Positions 20,872 through 34,023 of a stretch of 64,000 nt of DNA are shown piece after piece (the stretch's first letter is position 1; each line of letters opens with the position of its first letter). Where the stretch lies: assembly GCA_021613335.1 (NCBI GenBank), contig JAJTWR010000251.1, forward strand, positions 2,029,501 through 2,093,500, given 5' to 3'. The translations under genes were made by a program, and so were the position numbers. This DNA is from Whitmania pigra. Taxonomy: Eukaryota; Annelida; Clitellata; Hirudinida; Haemopidae. The notes beneath the pieces are model-generated. The model did no database searches. It saw only the letters and a program-made list of their open reading frames with translations, and was not told the origin of the DNA.

Positions 20872-23800
20872 TCAAACCTCAGCAGTTTTGAGGCCAGTGG
20901 TGCCATCTACAGCAAACTCTCCAAGAGTTCTTTCGTATTCCCTTTCGATTCTCTCTCTGGAAACGTTGCGCTGCATCTGCTCCAGTTTTTCCATCTCGAG
21001 TCTGTGTTTAAATGCCCTCAGGTCAAGGTTCAATTTTTTGAGATGCTGCATAGCCTGGTCCGTCAAATCCCTTTCACTGGACCTATTTTTGAATGATCCT
21101 GCCATCCTGATTGGTATGAAATCTCTCCTCCCACCCTCAGATACCCAATCGCAATCTAGTGAATCCTGAAGTCCAGAGGTACTGGCCCGGGATTGCGAGG
21201 ACTTGTAATGTAAAATGTCACCGTTACGATTTCCAAGCAAGTTCAGCTGATTGCTTTTGTCGGGGAAAGGCGATTGGCCTCGGGATGACAAAGGGGTGGA
21301 GCCGGTGAGGCTGTTGGACAAACTGAGAATGTCACTACTGTGGTTTGAAGCATTGTTGGTTGTAGTGCAGCTGACAGAAAGAAATGCATTGGCTGTGGCT
21401 GGTGTGTTGCTGTCCGGGCTGGTCTCACCGTCCTCATTTTCGGTGATGCTCTCAAAAATCACATCGAACTCTGACTTGGCAGGTTGAACAAAGAAATCAT
21501 CATCATCACTGAAGGACGATTCCAAATGGTTGATGACTTGTTTCACTGTAAAATGATAAACTGCAGTGCTGATGATAATTGATAAGTGAAGAATGGGAGA
21601 TGATAACCTAATGCACTTACTTTGGTTGATTTTTAGGTTTTGATAATTAAAAGAATAACAAGTCAGCAAGACATGGTGATGATGAATATAATGGTGATGA
21701 TGTTAGTAATGAGCTGAGCATTAATAGTAAAGGTACGGGTATAATTAGAAGTACAAGTATGAATACAAGTGAACCATCCAAATCAAGTGAAAATGTTGCA
21801 AATTGCAAAATATTGAAATAATAAGCCAAATCCTTGTTGCTAAAATAATTATGCAATTGCTCACCTTCCAGATCGATGTCATCACCTTCACTGTTTTTCC
21901 TAGCAAACAATCGGTCAACCTGGTAATGAATATAAATGAGACTGTTTAGCATTGAAATGTGATCAAATTGAAGAATCAACAAATCATTAATATTCAAGAA
22001 CTGTTATTATTTCCTCTACAGGTGATTGGCCAAATAAATATGCAAATAAATATGCATGCTTAATTTGATCAAGTCACAACAACACAGCATAAAATTATCA
22101 CAAGAAACTCTGAAGAGCATGTTAGGTTTGTAAACAAAATCTATTAATAACTCAACAAACAAAACAGATTTAGAAGCCATGGAAACCATTTGCAACAAAA
22201 CCCAGTGATTAGATTCTCCACTGCTTTCCTCGATTGGCTGGCTTATTATGCAAACTATGTGTTAGCATAGATAATGAATCTTAAAAGACCGGATGACTCA
22301 CATTCTTGACAATGGCCTCAACGACGAGGCACTGATCGGGCATGTCGACCACCATGAGGGAGGTTTCCTTCTCCTCTCTCGACGAGATCAGGGTCGGACC
22401 GAACACGATCGACAGGTTGTGGATGTTCATCTAATCATGTCATAATAATATGTTTGCTTGTAAAGCACCACAATGTGGATGTTCATCTAATAATGTGATA
22501 ATATTTAAAGTGCCATAAGTGTCAGCATTAATGGAAAAGAAATAGGAAAATATTGTGACCATTTGTCAAGTGAACTTAAAACAAAATTTCAATTTTGTAA
22601 TGGTAGTAATATGATATTTATATAATAAAATTAAAAAAAACAAGAATAGCAATAAAAAAATGTTTTTTAAATGCAAACCTTGTTGACATCCTCTCTTGAT
22701 GCAATCCTGCTGAGATGTTTGGCAATGTGTCTAAAAGTTTCCAAGTGGTGCTTGGGCAGTCGATTCAAAACCTCGGACAGGCAAACAATCCTTTCTTCCT
22801 CTGTGGGCTTCCTTATTGCTTCTATTGTCGGCCGGTACAATTCTATTGGAGGAGAAAGAAAGCTTATTAGCATAATTTATTCATCCAAATTTAGCATTTG
22901 CAGAATCACGTACGTGATTACGATGATGACAAATGATGACCACAATTGATGTTGGTAACTACCTGTGGTGATGAGAGGAGATGGCAGCTTCCTAAAGAAC
23001 AACTTGAGGAGACTCCCAACGACATTCACGTCCTTCCATCGCTCGTCTTCAGGTCGAATCGTTTCCTCTCTCGACACCTGTGCATTAATTCATTAATGGC
23101 ACTATGACTTTGCCAACTTCACGAGCTTAACAATTATTTCTTTTCATTTATAATTCTGTTAAATCATAATCTCAAGCTAAAATGACTGTTTATCATTGAA
23201 TAAGTCTGTTAATCAAACCACAAATAAACCCAATGATTTTCACAACCTCTGCACTAAGACACTTCTTCAAAATGAACAATCCACAAAAAATAGGACTAGT
23301 ATTAAACTTTAAATATTGAAAAAAAACCAACTGTCTTCAAATGTCCTTACCATAAGTTCATGGTAAAGAGAGTTAACTTGGGTGGTGTTGCCCGGAACTC
23401 TGTAGAGACCCTGATGATCCAGTCCCCTCTCCTCGATGATGTCCGTGCAGACGACAACGATGTTCGGGACATACTGGAATGATTAAAATCAAAGTAAACA
23501 TCGATTTCTTATCAGTTCCTTAAGACATCTTAAATTTTGAATAAAGAAAGTGAGCTTTTTTATAATCCTTTATAATTTCATGTGAAATTTTTTTAAATTT
23601 TGACATAATTGCACTTTCATAACAAATAATCCCAAGCAGAAACTAAAGAGTTAGAAAGCAAATAGAAGCATCATCCAACCTTGAACTTAGTTGAACTTCT
23701 GCAATGCTGCAGGGGCACTCCAAAGGTGCCCGAATGAGCAAATGTTCCACCGAGAATCATTGAACCATACCTCTTGAGTCCTTGCTCAACTACTCTGCCC

Positions 23801-24449
23801 TTCCTCTGAGATCTTTGAACATCTTTGACACCTATCACAATAGCGAGAGCACTCACAATTAACAAATGATTATTTAAATGAAAAAAAGGTTACGAGATCA
23901 GGATAAGCGCAGCAATGTCAATTATGGCGCTGACATCAGTTAGGGCACATATTATCTTCTACACAATAAAATAATTCTTATGGATGACAACCTTTTGAGC
24001 TTGTCTGGAACTTTTTGCGACCTAGAAAGGAGCTGCACGATTGGACCGAGTCTGATGCGGAGTTGAGCCTGTGCTCCGATCGAAGGCTTGTGTTCTGAAT
24101 GGATAGATTGTTATCATGTTACATTATGATAATAATGATTATCCTCAGTGAAATCATTTTCATTAAATTATTTACATATTAATATTAGATACTAATAGTT
24201 TTAATGCCAATAGTTTTTGAAATATTATACACTTCACAAGCTCCTCACACTAGTTGCAGACATCATCATGGAACTCCTCTCTTTTATTTTTCCAATCCAT
24301 CTTTCAGCATCTTGTCTTGATCCTGCTATGAAGTTGAACTTTGATCCAGACGAGGTCACAACTTCGAACAAGTGCTTCTTTGGGTGGGTTATGGAGTGCA
24401 CTGTACATGACTCCAGGGGAATGGAATACTCCTCAGTCTTTGAAGGCAA
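20872..24449 (-). CDS. PH-RhoGAP protein, ARHGAP21/23-like (5' part unresolved)
   Basis: Minus-strand exons: 24249-24449, 23992-24094, 23680-23831, 23351-23473, 22963-23077, 22679-22842, 22302-22430, 21865-21919 and 20872-21545 (stop TGA). The first exon gives the C-terminal half of a PH domain ([32 protein letters not shown]). Exons 3-7 form a full RhoGAP domain: [15 protein letters not shown] with the arginine finger, [32 protein letters not shown] and LSIVFGPTL. The order PH then GAP and the wording fit ARHGAP21/23 and fly RhoGAP19D, which inactivate Cdc42/Rho GTPases at membranes. The last exon is Ser-rich, then a predicted coiled coil ([20 protein letters not shown]). PDZ and other N-terminal exons were not found. 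At 571 aa for these exons it is much shorter than vertebrate members. Confidence 0.85.
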
Positions 24450-24772
24450 CTGAATGTAAAGCAACAACCAGAATATGGATGTGAAGATGTTAGAAGCAGT
24501 AGCCTGGATATTAAAACAATTGTTGTTCGTTGAGTTAAACTATCTGTGGGCTTCAGTGTCAGGCTTGTTTTCAATTTTTCTACTGGTTGCTAATTATAAG
24601 TTTATTTTATGTCTGAAGTCATAGCATTAAGCACTTAAATGGATTTACAAGTGGCCCAAGTAAATAGTGGGTTAAGAACTAAAACTGTGCAAAATGAATC
24701 TCACTTAACATTCATAGTGTTAAATTCCTTAAACTTTGTAGCACTATTTATTATTATTATTATTATTATTAC

Positions 24773-24813
<41 letters not shown>

Positions 24814-26122
24814 TATTATTATTAATTATTAATATTATTTATTATTATTATTATTATTATATTATTATTATTACTATTAAATGTTTTATAACAATTTTTG
24901 TGACTTTTTATTGCAAAAATTATTAGCTATGCATGTTCATGTTACTTTTGAATGCAGTGCTCATTATGCTTAATTAAATGTTTTATTGTTTATATCTACC
25001 AATATTCTGTTTTGTTCCCTTCTGATTATGCATCAATTACTAAACGTAGCCAACAAATGTTTAACAAACTAGAAATTAATAGTGAACATATCACAACATC
25101 AACAACAACAACAATAACAGTAACATTAATACTAATAATGACAGCAATAATAATAACAATAGTTTTAATAACAACAGTAGCAATTGTGCAACAATCATTG
25201 AAACAAACCGCTCCAAATGATTGGATAACCTAGCAGGCTTCAAAGAGTGCTTTTGAATTAGCAGCTATTTCAGGCATCCAGTCACTATTACCCTCCCTAG
25301 TTCATGAGAGGCATTGAGTCAGGTATTGATGCCAAAGAGATGATCAACATATGGACCAATATAACCATGTGTTACCAGTCTTTAGCACCATATATGCTGC
25401 CAGGTCAATTCTCAACATACCATTACATGTGTAATCAATCATTATGAGCCATAAGTGGCTTTGATCATTGGTGCCACATGTCATCACTTTGGCATGTAAT
25501 ATACCATATAAGTACATTTTGAAAAATGTTATATAAAAGTATTATAAATGAATAACAAATGAAGCTTGTGGCTAACAATAAATATAAACTTTTATTTTTA
25601 AAAAATAACCAAACAACCCACAAAGTGAAGATCAGTACTATGTAGTCAACATACAAAAAACCAACAGATCTATCACAAAATCAATTTAACAAATTAAAGA
25701 ATTTGTGAATCAACACAACACTGAACAACTATATGGCTAGCTTCATAAGATTTTTTTCAATAAACCAAGTACAGCATCAGATAATTCATTTCAATACACT
25801 TTTAAATCATAAATTTACTTGATTTAAAAAATGATAGAAAATTCATTTACTAACAAAAGTGTTTTTTTCTGTAATGTTTAAAAATGATCCTTTCAAAATG
25901 CAATGACCTGCCTTGAATCCATACCACTTCTGCAAACGTTTTTCATTCAAGTCTTGTTCAGATTAATTTTTTAAACAAATATGTGAGCGTTAAACACTCT
26001 TGTGTCATAATATTTAACAGTGATCTACACAATTAGATTAATTCCAATTAAAAAATAAAATTAATCTTGATCATGATTTCACTGAATTATTAAAACATAG
26101 TAGGCTTAAATAATTTGCTTAC
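24450..26122. other. AT-rich gap with TTA microsatellite
   Basis: Contains a long (TTA)n-like tract at 24749-24880 and (AAC/AAT)-rich sequence at 25095-25190. Open frames here are low-complexity artefacts. It probably represents intron 1 of the RhoGAP gene if the exon at 26123-26167 belongs to it. Confidence 0.5.
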
Positions 26123-26167
26123 CTGCTTAATAAACGGATCAGGAGCAAATAGCAACCTGCCTTCCAT
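26123..26167 (-). CDS. Candidate first coding exon (MEGRLLFAPDPFIKQ)
   Basis: A Met-initiated 15-codon stretch ends precisely at a consensus donor (CAG|GTAAGC) in phase 0. The next resolved downstream exon on the same strand, the PH-domain exon at 24449, also starts in phase 0 after a good acceptor, so the two can be joined. Joining gives a protein with only half a PH domain, so further exons may be hidden in between. Assignment is tentative. Confidence 0.4.
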
Positions 26168-26919
26168 GATAAGAACACGACCGTTTACAACAATTCTGCC
26201 CACTTTAAGTCATAATCCATAGCCTCACAATCCTAGCACAAACATCGACTAGGTGCGACCCAAACATCAGAGTATTATAAAATCGCTAGCATTGAATCAT
26301 TTTGTAACGGTGGTAACTTCTTTTAAATTACCGTTAATAACTTAAAATTGTCTTAACATTTGTGCAAAAATAAATAATTTGACCATTAGAAGTGATTGCT
26401 CAAAAACTGTTGAGCATCATTCCGCAATTAAACGCTTAAATATGATTACTGCTATTGCAATTGTTTTGAAAATTTTGATAATTGAATCGAACATTCAATC
26501 AATTCATCAATAGCAACTGACGACAACCATCAATTTGGCAATTCATCGACAAGTCAACTGATCGCATCCAGCAGGAACGTTACAAAAAGTGGTTATCTAC
26601 TCAATTTCACGTGGACATGAAGCATACCCCCAATTACTTATTTTGTGACGCATGACTTCTTTTATACTGGGAGATTATAGTGACAAGCTCAAAAGCTTGA
26701 AAAATATCTAAATTTAAAATTTTGAATAGATGAAACCCTCAACAAGCAGTATCGAGCAAAGGTACAGAAACGACCCGAAAGTTCGAACTCTAATGACCTG
26801 CCGTCACTCCCACCCAAAACCCTGTTAATCTTCTAAACTTTCTATAAAACGAATGATAATAAAGACTCACAATCGCAATAACAACAATTTTTACTTTTTA
26901 CTGTCAACAAACGCAACAA
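26168..26919. other. Intergenic, nothing recognised
   Basis: AT-rich sequence between the RhoGAP 5' region and the NAF1 stop codon. No conserved ORF or repeat was seen. Confidence 0.5.
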
Positions 26920-29900
26920 TCACCGATAATAACCACCAGGGTTTTGGTGTGGTGGATAAGGAAGATTTGGTGGATGAGGAGGCCACTGTTGAGGATTAGC
27001 AGGGGGCCATTGGTGTCCTGGATTTACCTGTCGTGGTGGCCATTGGTGGGCATTTGGCATGGGTTGAGGTGGAGGTATTCCATATGAATATGATGGATAC
27101 GTTTGATGAGGAACGCCATAATAGGAGTTCAATGGAGGAGGAACATTTGGGTTTATGGGCGGATATGGGGGCGGGATTTGGGGATAACCGGGTGGGTAGT
27201 TCGGAGGTGGAAACGCAGCAACCGGTGGAGGATGATACGTTCCAGGGGGAGGGTGGCTGAGAACATTTTGATTGGGAACTGAAGCCCGCTGAGGATTCGA
27301 CTTTCGATTTGCCTTGACCTTCTTCCTCTCTGCAGGCCATGAAGTTTGTGGAACTGGAATGGATATAGAATAATTTCAACCACAAAAATCAACTTCAACA
27401 ATTCCATGCCAAATTAAAAATAGCCAGGCAATCAAACTGAAATCTCCTCTAATAATAAGAGATTTACCTTTTTGTTTTTTGCTCTTGAGATACTGCCTTT
27501 CTTTTTCATCATCAGAAAATTCCTGTTAGTGGACATTTTTATCAAAATTATTTGAAATGAAAACAAATAAAATTTCTCAACAATGAAGCAACTTAAGAAC
27601 TTCAAACCTCTTCTGATGCTTCCCTGTCCCCAACTCCTGATGCATCAGTGCCATACCTGTTGAATGAAAAATTAACAGCCATGGAATATGACAACATTAG
27701 TATGTCATAATAAAGCAATATACAATATCTCAGCTAATTATATTAGTATTTGATTTTCAAAAGGGTTTTGGCAATGAGTGTCAGAATAAAGAGTTCACAT
27801 CAACAACAAAGTTGTAACGATAAATGATACCATTCATAATTGTATCATTATTCATAATTGTATCACTATTCATAATTGTATCACTATTCATAATTGTATC
27901 GCTATTCATAATTGTATCACTATTCATAATTGTATCACTATTCATAATTGTATCACTCACGTGTTGACTTCATTAAATTGAACAATGGAGGTGAACTCCT
28001 CATAGTTGGGGATGAAATAAACAGGCTCCCCCTGCACCAACTGCTTTTCCCTAATCTCTTCCATCGTCTTGAAATTCAGCGAATAGTATGGTTTCCTTAC
28101 ATTGCCTATGATGTCACAGATCTAAATAAACAGTTACACAAATTATTCCTTCATTGATATATTAAAATCAATGATAATGCTTCTAATAATAAAGTAATAA
28201 CAAGAGGTCATCGACCTATTCATACCTCTCCCAAAGGCTCTCCATTCTTTCTGAATAAAATTGTTCCCAAATTGAAATTGGTGATTCCTTCTAGCGAGTC
28301 AATCATGACTGCAAAAATGTTGCATTCAATGAAATGTTGTCCATAGAAATAAATCACTCAACAGTTATACTAAAGGTAGTATATAATACATTTATATACA
28401 TGTCAAGCCATGTCTGTAACACATCAAAGAACCAAAATAACATTTAAGTCAAATTTCTGAGTAAAATAGTTAATCGTAACAGGCACACAAATTCATGCCA
28501 ATTTACAAAAGCAGAATCAGTAATAAAGAGTCAAACACTGCTGGGTTCAAATCCAATTTATATTAAGAAATGATAAACAAAAGAAACCAACTGGATCTGT
28601 CATATTCCACCTCGTGCATATAGTTTCCCATTTGTGTGAATGTGGCACCTTTTGGAACAACAACTGATTTCATGTCTTTCAACTGGAGAAGCTGTTTAAT
28701 GGACATTATGACAATTGCTGTTATTGGCAATACTTATTATTTTACAATTATCTGCCACTTTACAATAAAAATCATCTTACAAAAACGATACTTGATTTTC
28801 AACTTGCTTTTTTTGTTTATAAATATAGATATTAACAAAGGTCTTGCAATTTATATTTAGTCGTGACAATTGTGTGCTCTATTTTCAGTTATGTATTTAA
28901 TATTTATTTTCAGTAATGAACATCCAATGACCAAATAACTAATAATGCATAACAAAGTAGAACAATGTGGTGGATTATAAATGATAAATCAACACTCTAG
29001 GCCATTCTCACTTTCATGCACCAGTAAACATTTAGAAAAATGTATTTTCAAGATTAACTTAAATCAATATGTAGTTTAATTTTTGGGCAACACTGCTTAA
29101 AAAACTTGACAAATGATTTTATGACAAGTACTCACTGAAAAATCAATGGCTGGGATTCCATTGTCGGATGATTTCTGCATCTTATCAGTTGTGCTAAAGT
29201 GAAAAATGTCCATTTATTTCTGTTATTACACTTATTCCTGTATCCACTTATATATGTTATGTGATTGATAGCAAATTAATGATGTATAAAGAACTCTTAA
29301 TACAAAATATTATTAATGTTACGAATGCACTTATTACTAAAACAGCAGATTAAGCAGCCAGTTACCTGATAAAAAGAAATTGTACAAATATGTTTTTCAT
29401 GCATCACTAATATATGCACAAACATCAGGATAACTTATGTTAACAAGTCTTGTTAATACATACTCCTTCATGGTTATATTGTTCTGTTGCTTAAACTCCT
29501 CACAATCATCCTCTCCACTAGCAATGTCATTTTCAAAGTCAATTTCACTTGAATTGTCTGAGCTCTCTTCTGAGGAATCATCATCATTCTCGGATGAACT
29601 ATCATCATCATCAATGCTGATGATATCTTCTTTAACAATGGCTGAGGTTAAAGCCTTCTAAAAATCATATCCAAGAATTAGGATTGTGGCATAATTGTTT
29701 AAAAGTCGTTTATTAATTATGTATTTAACAATATTATTTAATTATATTACAAACAGCAACATATCAAAGTAATACAATTTCATGTGATCTGAATTTCACA
29801 ATTAATCAGCAAGTCAATCATTCAAATTCTCACATCAGTTATAATGGTTTCTTCAATCTCATCTTTAATGCTGTAACAAAAACCATGAGGTCAAAAATTT

Positions 29901-30190
29901 TTAATTGTTTCATAATCGAAAGTATTTACCAAGATATTACAGTAATCATGCAGTAGAATTAGCAGCTTTCGAGCTTAAAAAATATTATAAAATTACTTTT
30001 CACTGCCAACTTGTATGTTAGTCTGGACACTTAATGAATTTTCAATATTCTGTTCTTCAAGGCCCTCGGAGCAATCTTTCAACTCCGTTTTCAAATCCTT
30101 CTCAGTTTCCATATCAGTTAATAGACATTCTTTATCTGGCAGTGAAATAACTACTTCCATTTGTTGACTGTCTTCCCCTTTTACATCCAT
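26920..30190 (-). CDS. NAF1: NAF1, H/ACA snoRNP assembly factor (454 aa)
   Basis: Ten minus-strand exons: 29997-30190, 29834-29870, 29464-29657, 29136-29193, 28592-28691, 28226-28308, 27961-28121, 27608-27656, 27468-27522 and 26920-27353. They sum to 455 codons. The N-terminal half is acidic (IISIDDDDSSSENDDDSSEE). The Gar1/Naf1 core (about residues 161-276) reads LKDMKSVVVPKGATF, GTILFRKNGEPLGE and VRKPYYSLNF. Then comes the family signature GTDASGVGDREASEEEFSDD followed by DEKERQYLKSKKQK. The C terminus is Pro-rich with repeated HQWPP/PPHP motifs, as in other NAF1 proteins. NAF1 binds dyskerin during H/ACA snoRNP and telomerase RNP biogenesis and is later replaced by GAR1. The start ATG (30190) follows no other in-frame ATG. 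The donor of exon 5 (GTTGGT) is weak but required by frame. Confidence 0.9.
27831..27958. repeat. 18-bp minisatellite beside a NAF1 donor
   Basis: About seven copies of TATTCATAATTGTATCAC run directly up to the 5' splice site of NAF1 exon 7 (GT at 27960-27959 on the minus strand). On the transcribed strand each unit begins GTGATA, resembling the real donor GTGAGT. Confidence 0.85.
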
Positions 30191-30813
30191 TGTAAACACG
30201 TTTGTTTACCGAGCGAAATTAGGAAACAAGCCAAGACCTCGATAAAACATTTACAAACCGCCACAATTCGCAGTTATATTGTTTTTAAAATATAGTTCAA
30301 ATGCGCATCTAATAATAAACAAATGTCTAATTTGGTAAAAGTTGTAAAACTTAAATTAGAAATGAAATAAAGTAAATTTTGTATTGTTGTATAAAAAGTT
30401 GTTGTAAAGGTAAAGTTTGTAATTTATTTAAATTAGATAAACAAAAATTATAACAAATAAACAGGACAGACTAAACAAGATTTAAGGTCCAAATTACATT
30501 CAAAATAATGTCAAAATGATTTAATCTAATACAAGTACAACGACCACTATTAGAGCAGACACGCACTAATGCAGGCTAGGCTTTTCAAGCTTTTCAAAGG
30601 TTGAGTGTTTATAAAGAGGTTGCGAGTTGTTACGAGTACACAGGTTTTCCAACGAAGTGTGAGAGGTGTGTAGATAGTTTAGTCTTACACTAACGTTTTT
30701 CACGTTTAGATAGTCGTAATAAATTTTTATCCACAATTATCACGTTTAATTTTTGCGAAGAAATATTTTAAAAAGCAAACTAAATAATTTAACGAAATTT
30801 TCAGATTTGCAGA
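30191..30813. promoter_or_regulatory. Shared divergent promoter region NAF1 / PRDX6
   Basis: The 623 bp between the two start codons must hold both promoters. A TTTGCAG acceptor 1 bp before the PRDX6 ATG suggests that PRDX6 has a non-coding first exon and a 5' UTR intron here. No TATA box was confidently identified. Confidence 0.5.
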
Positions 30814-33590
30814 ATGAGCTCGAATAGAATTCTCCTAGGATCAGAATTTCCTGATTTTACAGCAGATACAACTCAAGGGAAGATTCACTTTCATGAGTGG
30901 CTTGATAACAAGTCAGTCTCATAATATTTTAAAAGTTGTATTTATCCCACTCTCATGAAACCCACTTTTTCAAAATGATGTTGTACTTAAAAGTTTTAGA
31001 ACACGCCTTAAAATCCCTGAAAGGCTGTCACTTGTAAAGGTTTTTTTGACTAGTCATTTTAGGTCTTATGTACTCTTATTAATTTTAATACAATAATTAT
31101 AAAGATGTAATTATTTATTTTCAAATTAGCTATTTAATAAATCTAATTCACTGTTGATTTTTTAAGCATTATTGTTAAAAACTCAAGTTTTTAAATTAAG
31201 CCTGCAAGCTGAGGCAGTATTATCTCTCGAACTGTAAGAGACATTGATAAACTCAATGAAAAGAGAAGCCAAACTATGTGCACAAGCAATATTTTGATGT
31301 GTCACTAGAATCATTGTTTATAAAATCTCGTTGAATGAACTTGAATGCTGTCAACTATTACTAATCGTCAACAATCACAAATATCCATTAGTCAGTACAT
31401 GCTGCTATCATGCACAAACAACTTCACAAATCACTTTCAAGGCACCTACAATATCATCTCTGATCTTCTAACTGAAAACAGATGGGCCATTCTCTTCTCG
31501 CACCCTCGGGACTACACCCCTGTGTGCACCACGGAGTTGGCCAGGATGGTTGAGTTGATCGACGAGTTCAAGAAGAGGCAGGTCAAGGTCATTGCTCTCT
31601 CCTGCGATTCTGTTCAGGATCATCTCGGATGGAGCAAGGTTGGGTCCATGGCTACTTTTGCTTTTCTTTGCTTGGAGTTGATTGCAATTTTAAGCAATCA
31701 TTTTGTTTCATTTTGGATGCAAAATTTCATGTTGCATTTAGAGATTGTTACAAAGTAGTCCAAAATGACCATAAATTTATTAACTCCTTTCCTTAAGGAA
31801 ATCATATAAAATGATATAAATATACTCATATAAAATTATAAAATGATTGTGATTGTACCATCTTGCTGTTCTGTTCTTATCTAGAGTTAAGAACTAATGA
31901 ATTTAGACTGTTTGCTAAATAAGATAAATCACCTCTGGATTTTAATTACTGTAACAAATAAGAAAGCTTTAAAAATACTTGTGGCAGTTGTTGCTTTTCA
32001 CTTGCTATCATCATTGTTATCGTTTTTGCTGCTATTATTATTGATGATGACTGTTTATTATTGTTAATGTTGTGGTGTAGTTTTCTAAATATTTTGTGCA
32101 AGTTTTATTTTATGTCATTCCAAGGTTGGTGAGTATTAATAGATTCCATAAACTAATTAGTGCTGACAGCCACACTCCCAAGTCCTTGTAGTTAATTGAA
32201 GTTAAATTCTGCTGTCACAACCAAAAATAGATCAACTGCTTGAGCTTAGACCAGCTATTCATTATAAATGAATTGTCATATTTTTGGTTGCTCTAAAGTG
32301 CGACATGTGAATTTTTTAAAAATGGCTTCGTAAGCATTCCGTTTAGGAAAAGGGAACCAGTTGCAATTCGATAATTTTCCATGCAATTAACACATTTAAA
32401 TCAATGATCTGCTTGCATCCTTCAAATCTCTCCATAACTCCATCAGGACATCCTGCACTACTGCCACAAACATGGTGAGGAACTGCCGTACCCGATTATC
32501 GACGATAGCGATCGAGTACTTGCAAGGAACCTCGGCATGCTGGATGGAGACGAGAAGGACGATAAGGGAATCCCAGTCACTGCTCGAGCTGTTAGTGATA
32601 GTTGATAAATTAATTAAGTGAAAATAATTTTTTACTTAACGAGTTGCAATTATTATTCTTGGTTTGTTGGCGATATCTTGGTAAATGACATTTTTGGTTT
32701 TTGTTTCAGGTCTTTGTCATTGGACCTGACAAGAGGATGAAGCTCTCTATCTTGTATCCTGCGACCACTGGAAGGAACTTTGAGTAGGAATTGTTCTATT
32801 AATCCATCAACACTTACTGTTTTTCATAAACCTTTATTATTATTACTATCATCATCATTAATGTATCATTACCAAATATCAACCTATCATGACCCAACCA
32901 TAACTCCAAAAATTTCATTTCAAACAAATCTCAAACAACATAATTGATCTGAAAAGAAAACAAGAACATAGATTTAATTCCCGAATAGCATGGAATGAAT
33001 TCAAAAAATATTGCAATACATGAAAAAATTACAAGCATCATTAAGTAGGGAGTTACTTTCGGCCTACCCTGTTGCAGCTTTTTATTCTTCAATCCACTCA
33101 ATCATTCATCTACCTAACATAGCAAAGCCTTTCAATTGTTTTTTGATAACCTGGTAACAAACATGGCAAGGAAGTTCCACACCCTGATGATTAAGATGTA
33201 CGTTTACAGTGAGATCCTGAGAGTTGTTGACTCCTTGCAACTGACTAATGTCAAACCAGTCGCCACTCCAGTTGGATGGAATGTGAGTTTTTATCTCAAA
33301 CCTGGTACTTGGCTAATGCCTGTCTTAAACTTATAATGTATTTCATAGAAACCTCACTGATAAAACTATAATAATAGATTATTTGGTTATTGAATAATAT
33401 GTTCATTTTTATAACATTATTAGTTAATTTACTAATTACTTTCTTATTTATTTTGTAATTCTAGGCAGGTGATGCATGCATGATCCAACCAACCCTGAGC
33501 AGCGAGGATGCTCATAAGACCTTCCCTGGACACGAGACCCTTTCTCTGCCCTCTGGCAAGCCTTACCTGAGATTCACCAAGAATTATTGA
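30814..33590 (+). CDS. PRDX6: 1-Cys peroxiredoxin, PRDX6 (223 aa)
   Basis: Exons are 30814-30911, 31482-31638, 32447-32590, 32710-32783, 33210-33282 and 33465-33590. The protein has the peroxidatic site HPRDYTPVCTTE (Cys48 in the model, His40) and lacks a 2-Cys-type C-terminal resolving motif. Conserved blocks are YPIIDDSDRVLARNLGML, KDDKGIPVTARAVFVIGP, KLSILYPATTGRNFD and VATPVGWNAGD, ending KPYLRFTKNY. It reduces H2O2 and lipid hydroperoxides, probably in cytosol. The GDSWG lipase motif of mammalian PRDX6 is replaced by DNKWA, so the phospholipase A2 activity of the mammalian enzyme is unlikely. The gene is tail-to-tail with BBS5; AATAAA at about 34001 lies only about 20 bp from the BBS5 stop. 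Confidence 0.95.
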
Positions 33591-34023
33591 GCCATGCTTG
33601 GCAGAGCACACAGGACCAAAAAGAAAACATATCAAGAAGTTTTTCTTTCTCACAACTTCCTTCTCAAGAATGTTATCACATTTATTTTTGTTCTCAAGAA
33701 ATTGTCGAGATTCTGTTTACGTTGTCTTTGTAAAAACTTGTTACATGGAGGTGGCTTACTTCATCATCATTATCTTTTTCATTGTGGTTATTGAGTCAAG
33801 AGCAGTACAAACCTGTTGACCTTTGAAATTAATTTGGATAAGAGCCAATTCATGCGATGACGATGACGTAACAAGTATTGGATATCATTATTTTAGTGGT
33901 TTGTGAATTCCATCTTAAGTGACCATTGAAAATACTAAAAATCATCTTTGAACATTCAAGAAAATATCTTTGTAAGTCAGTTTGTGCTAGTTCATCACCA
34001 ATAAATAGACTTTGACCTGTCAA

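Noticed and set aside
20872..21487. Plus-strand open frames across the RhoGAP last exon (20771-21169, 21251-21487)
   Set aside because: Antisense shadows; the minus strand has the coherent exon with acceptor and coiled coil.
24639..24926. 95-aa Ile/Tyr-rich open frame
   Set aside because: Translation of a TTA microsatellite.
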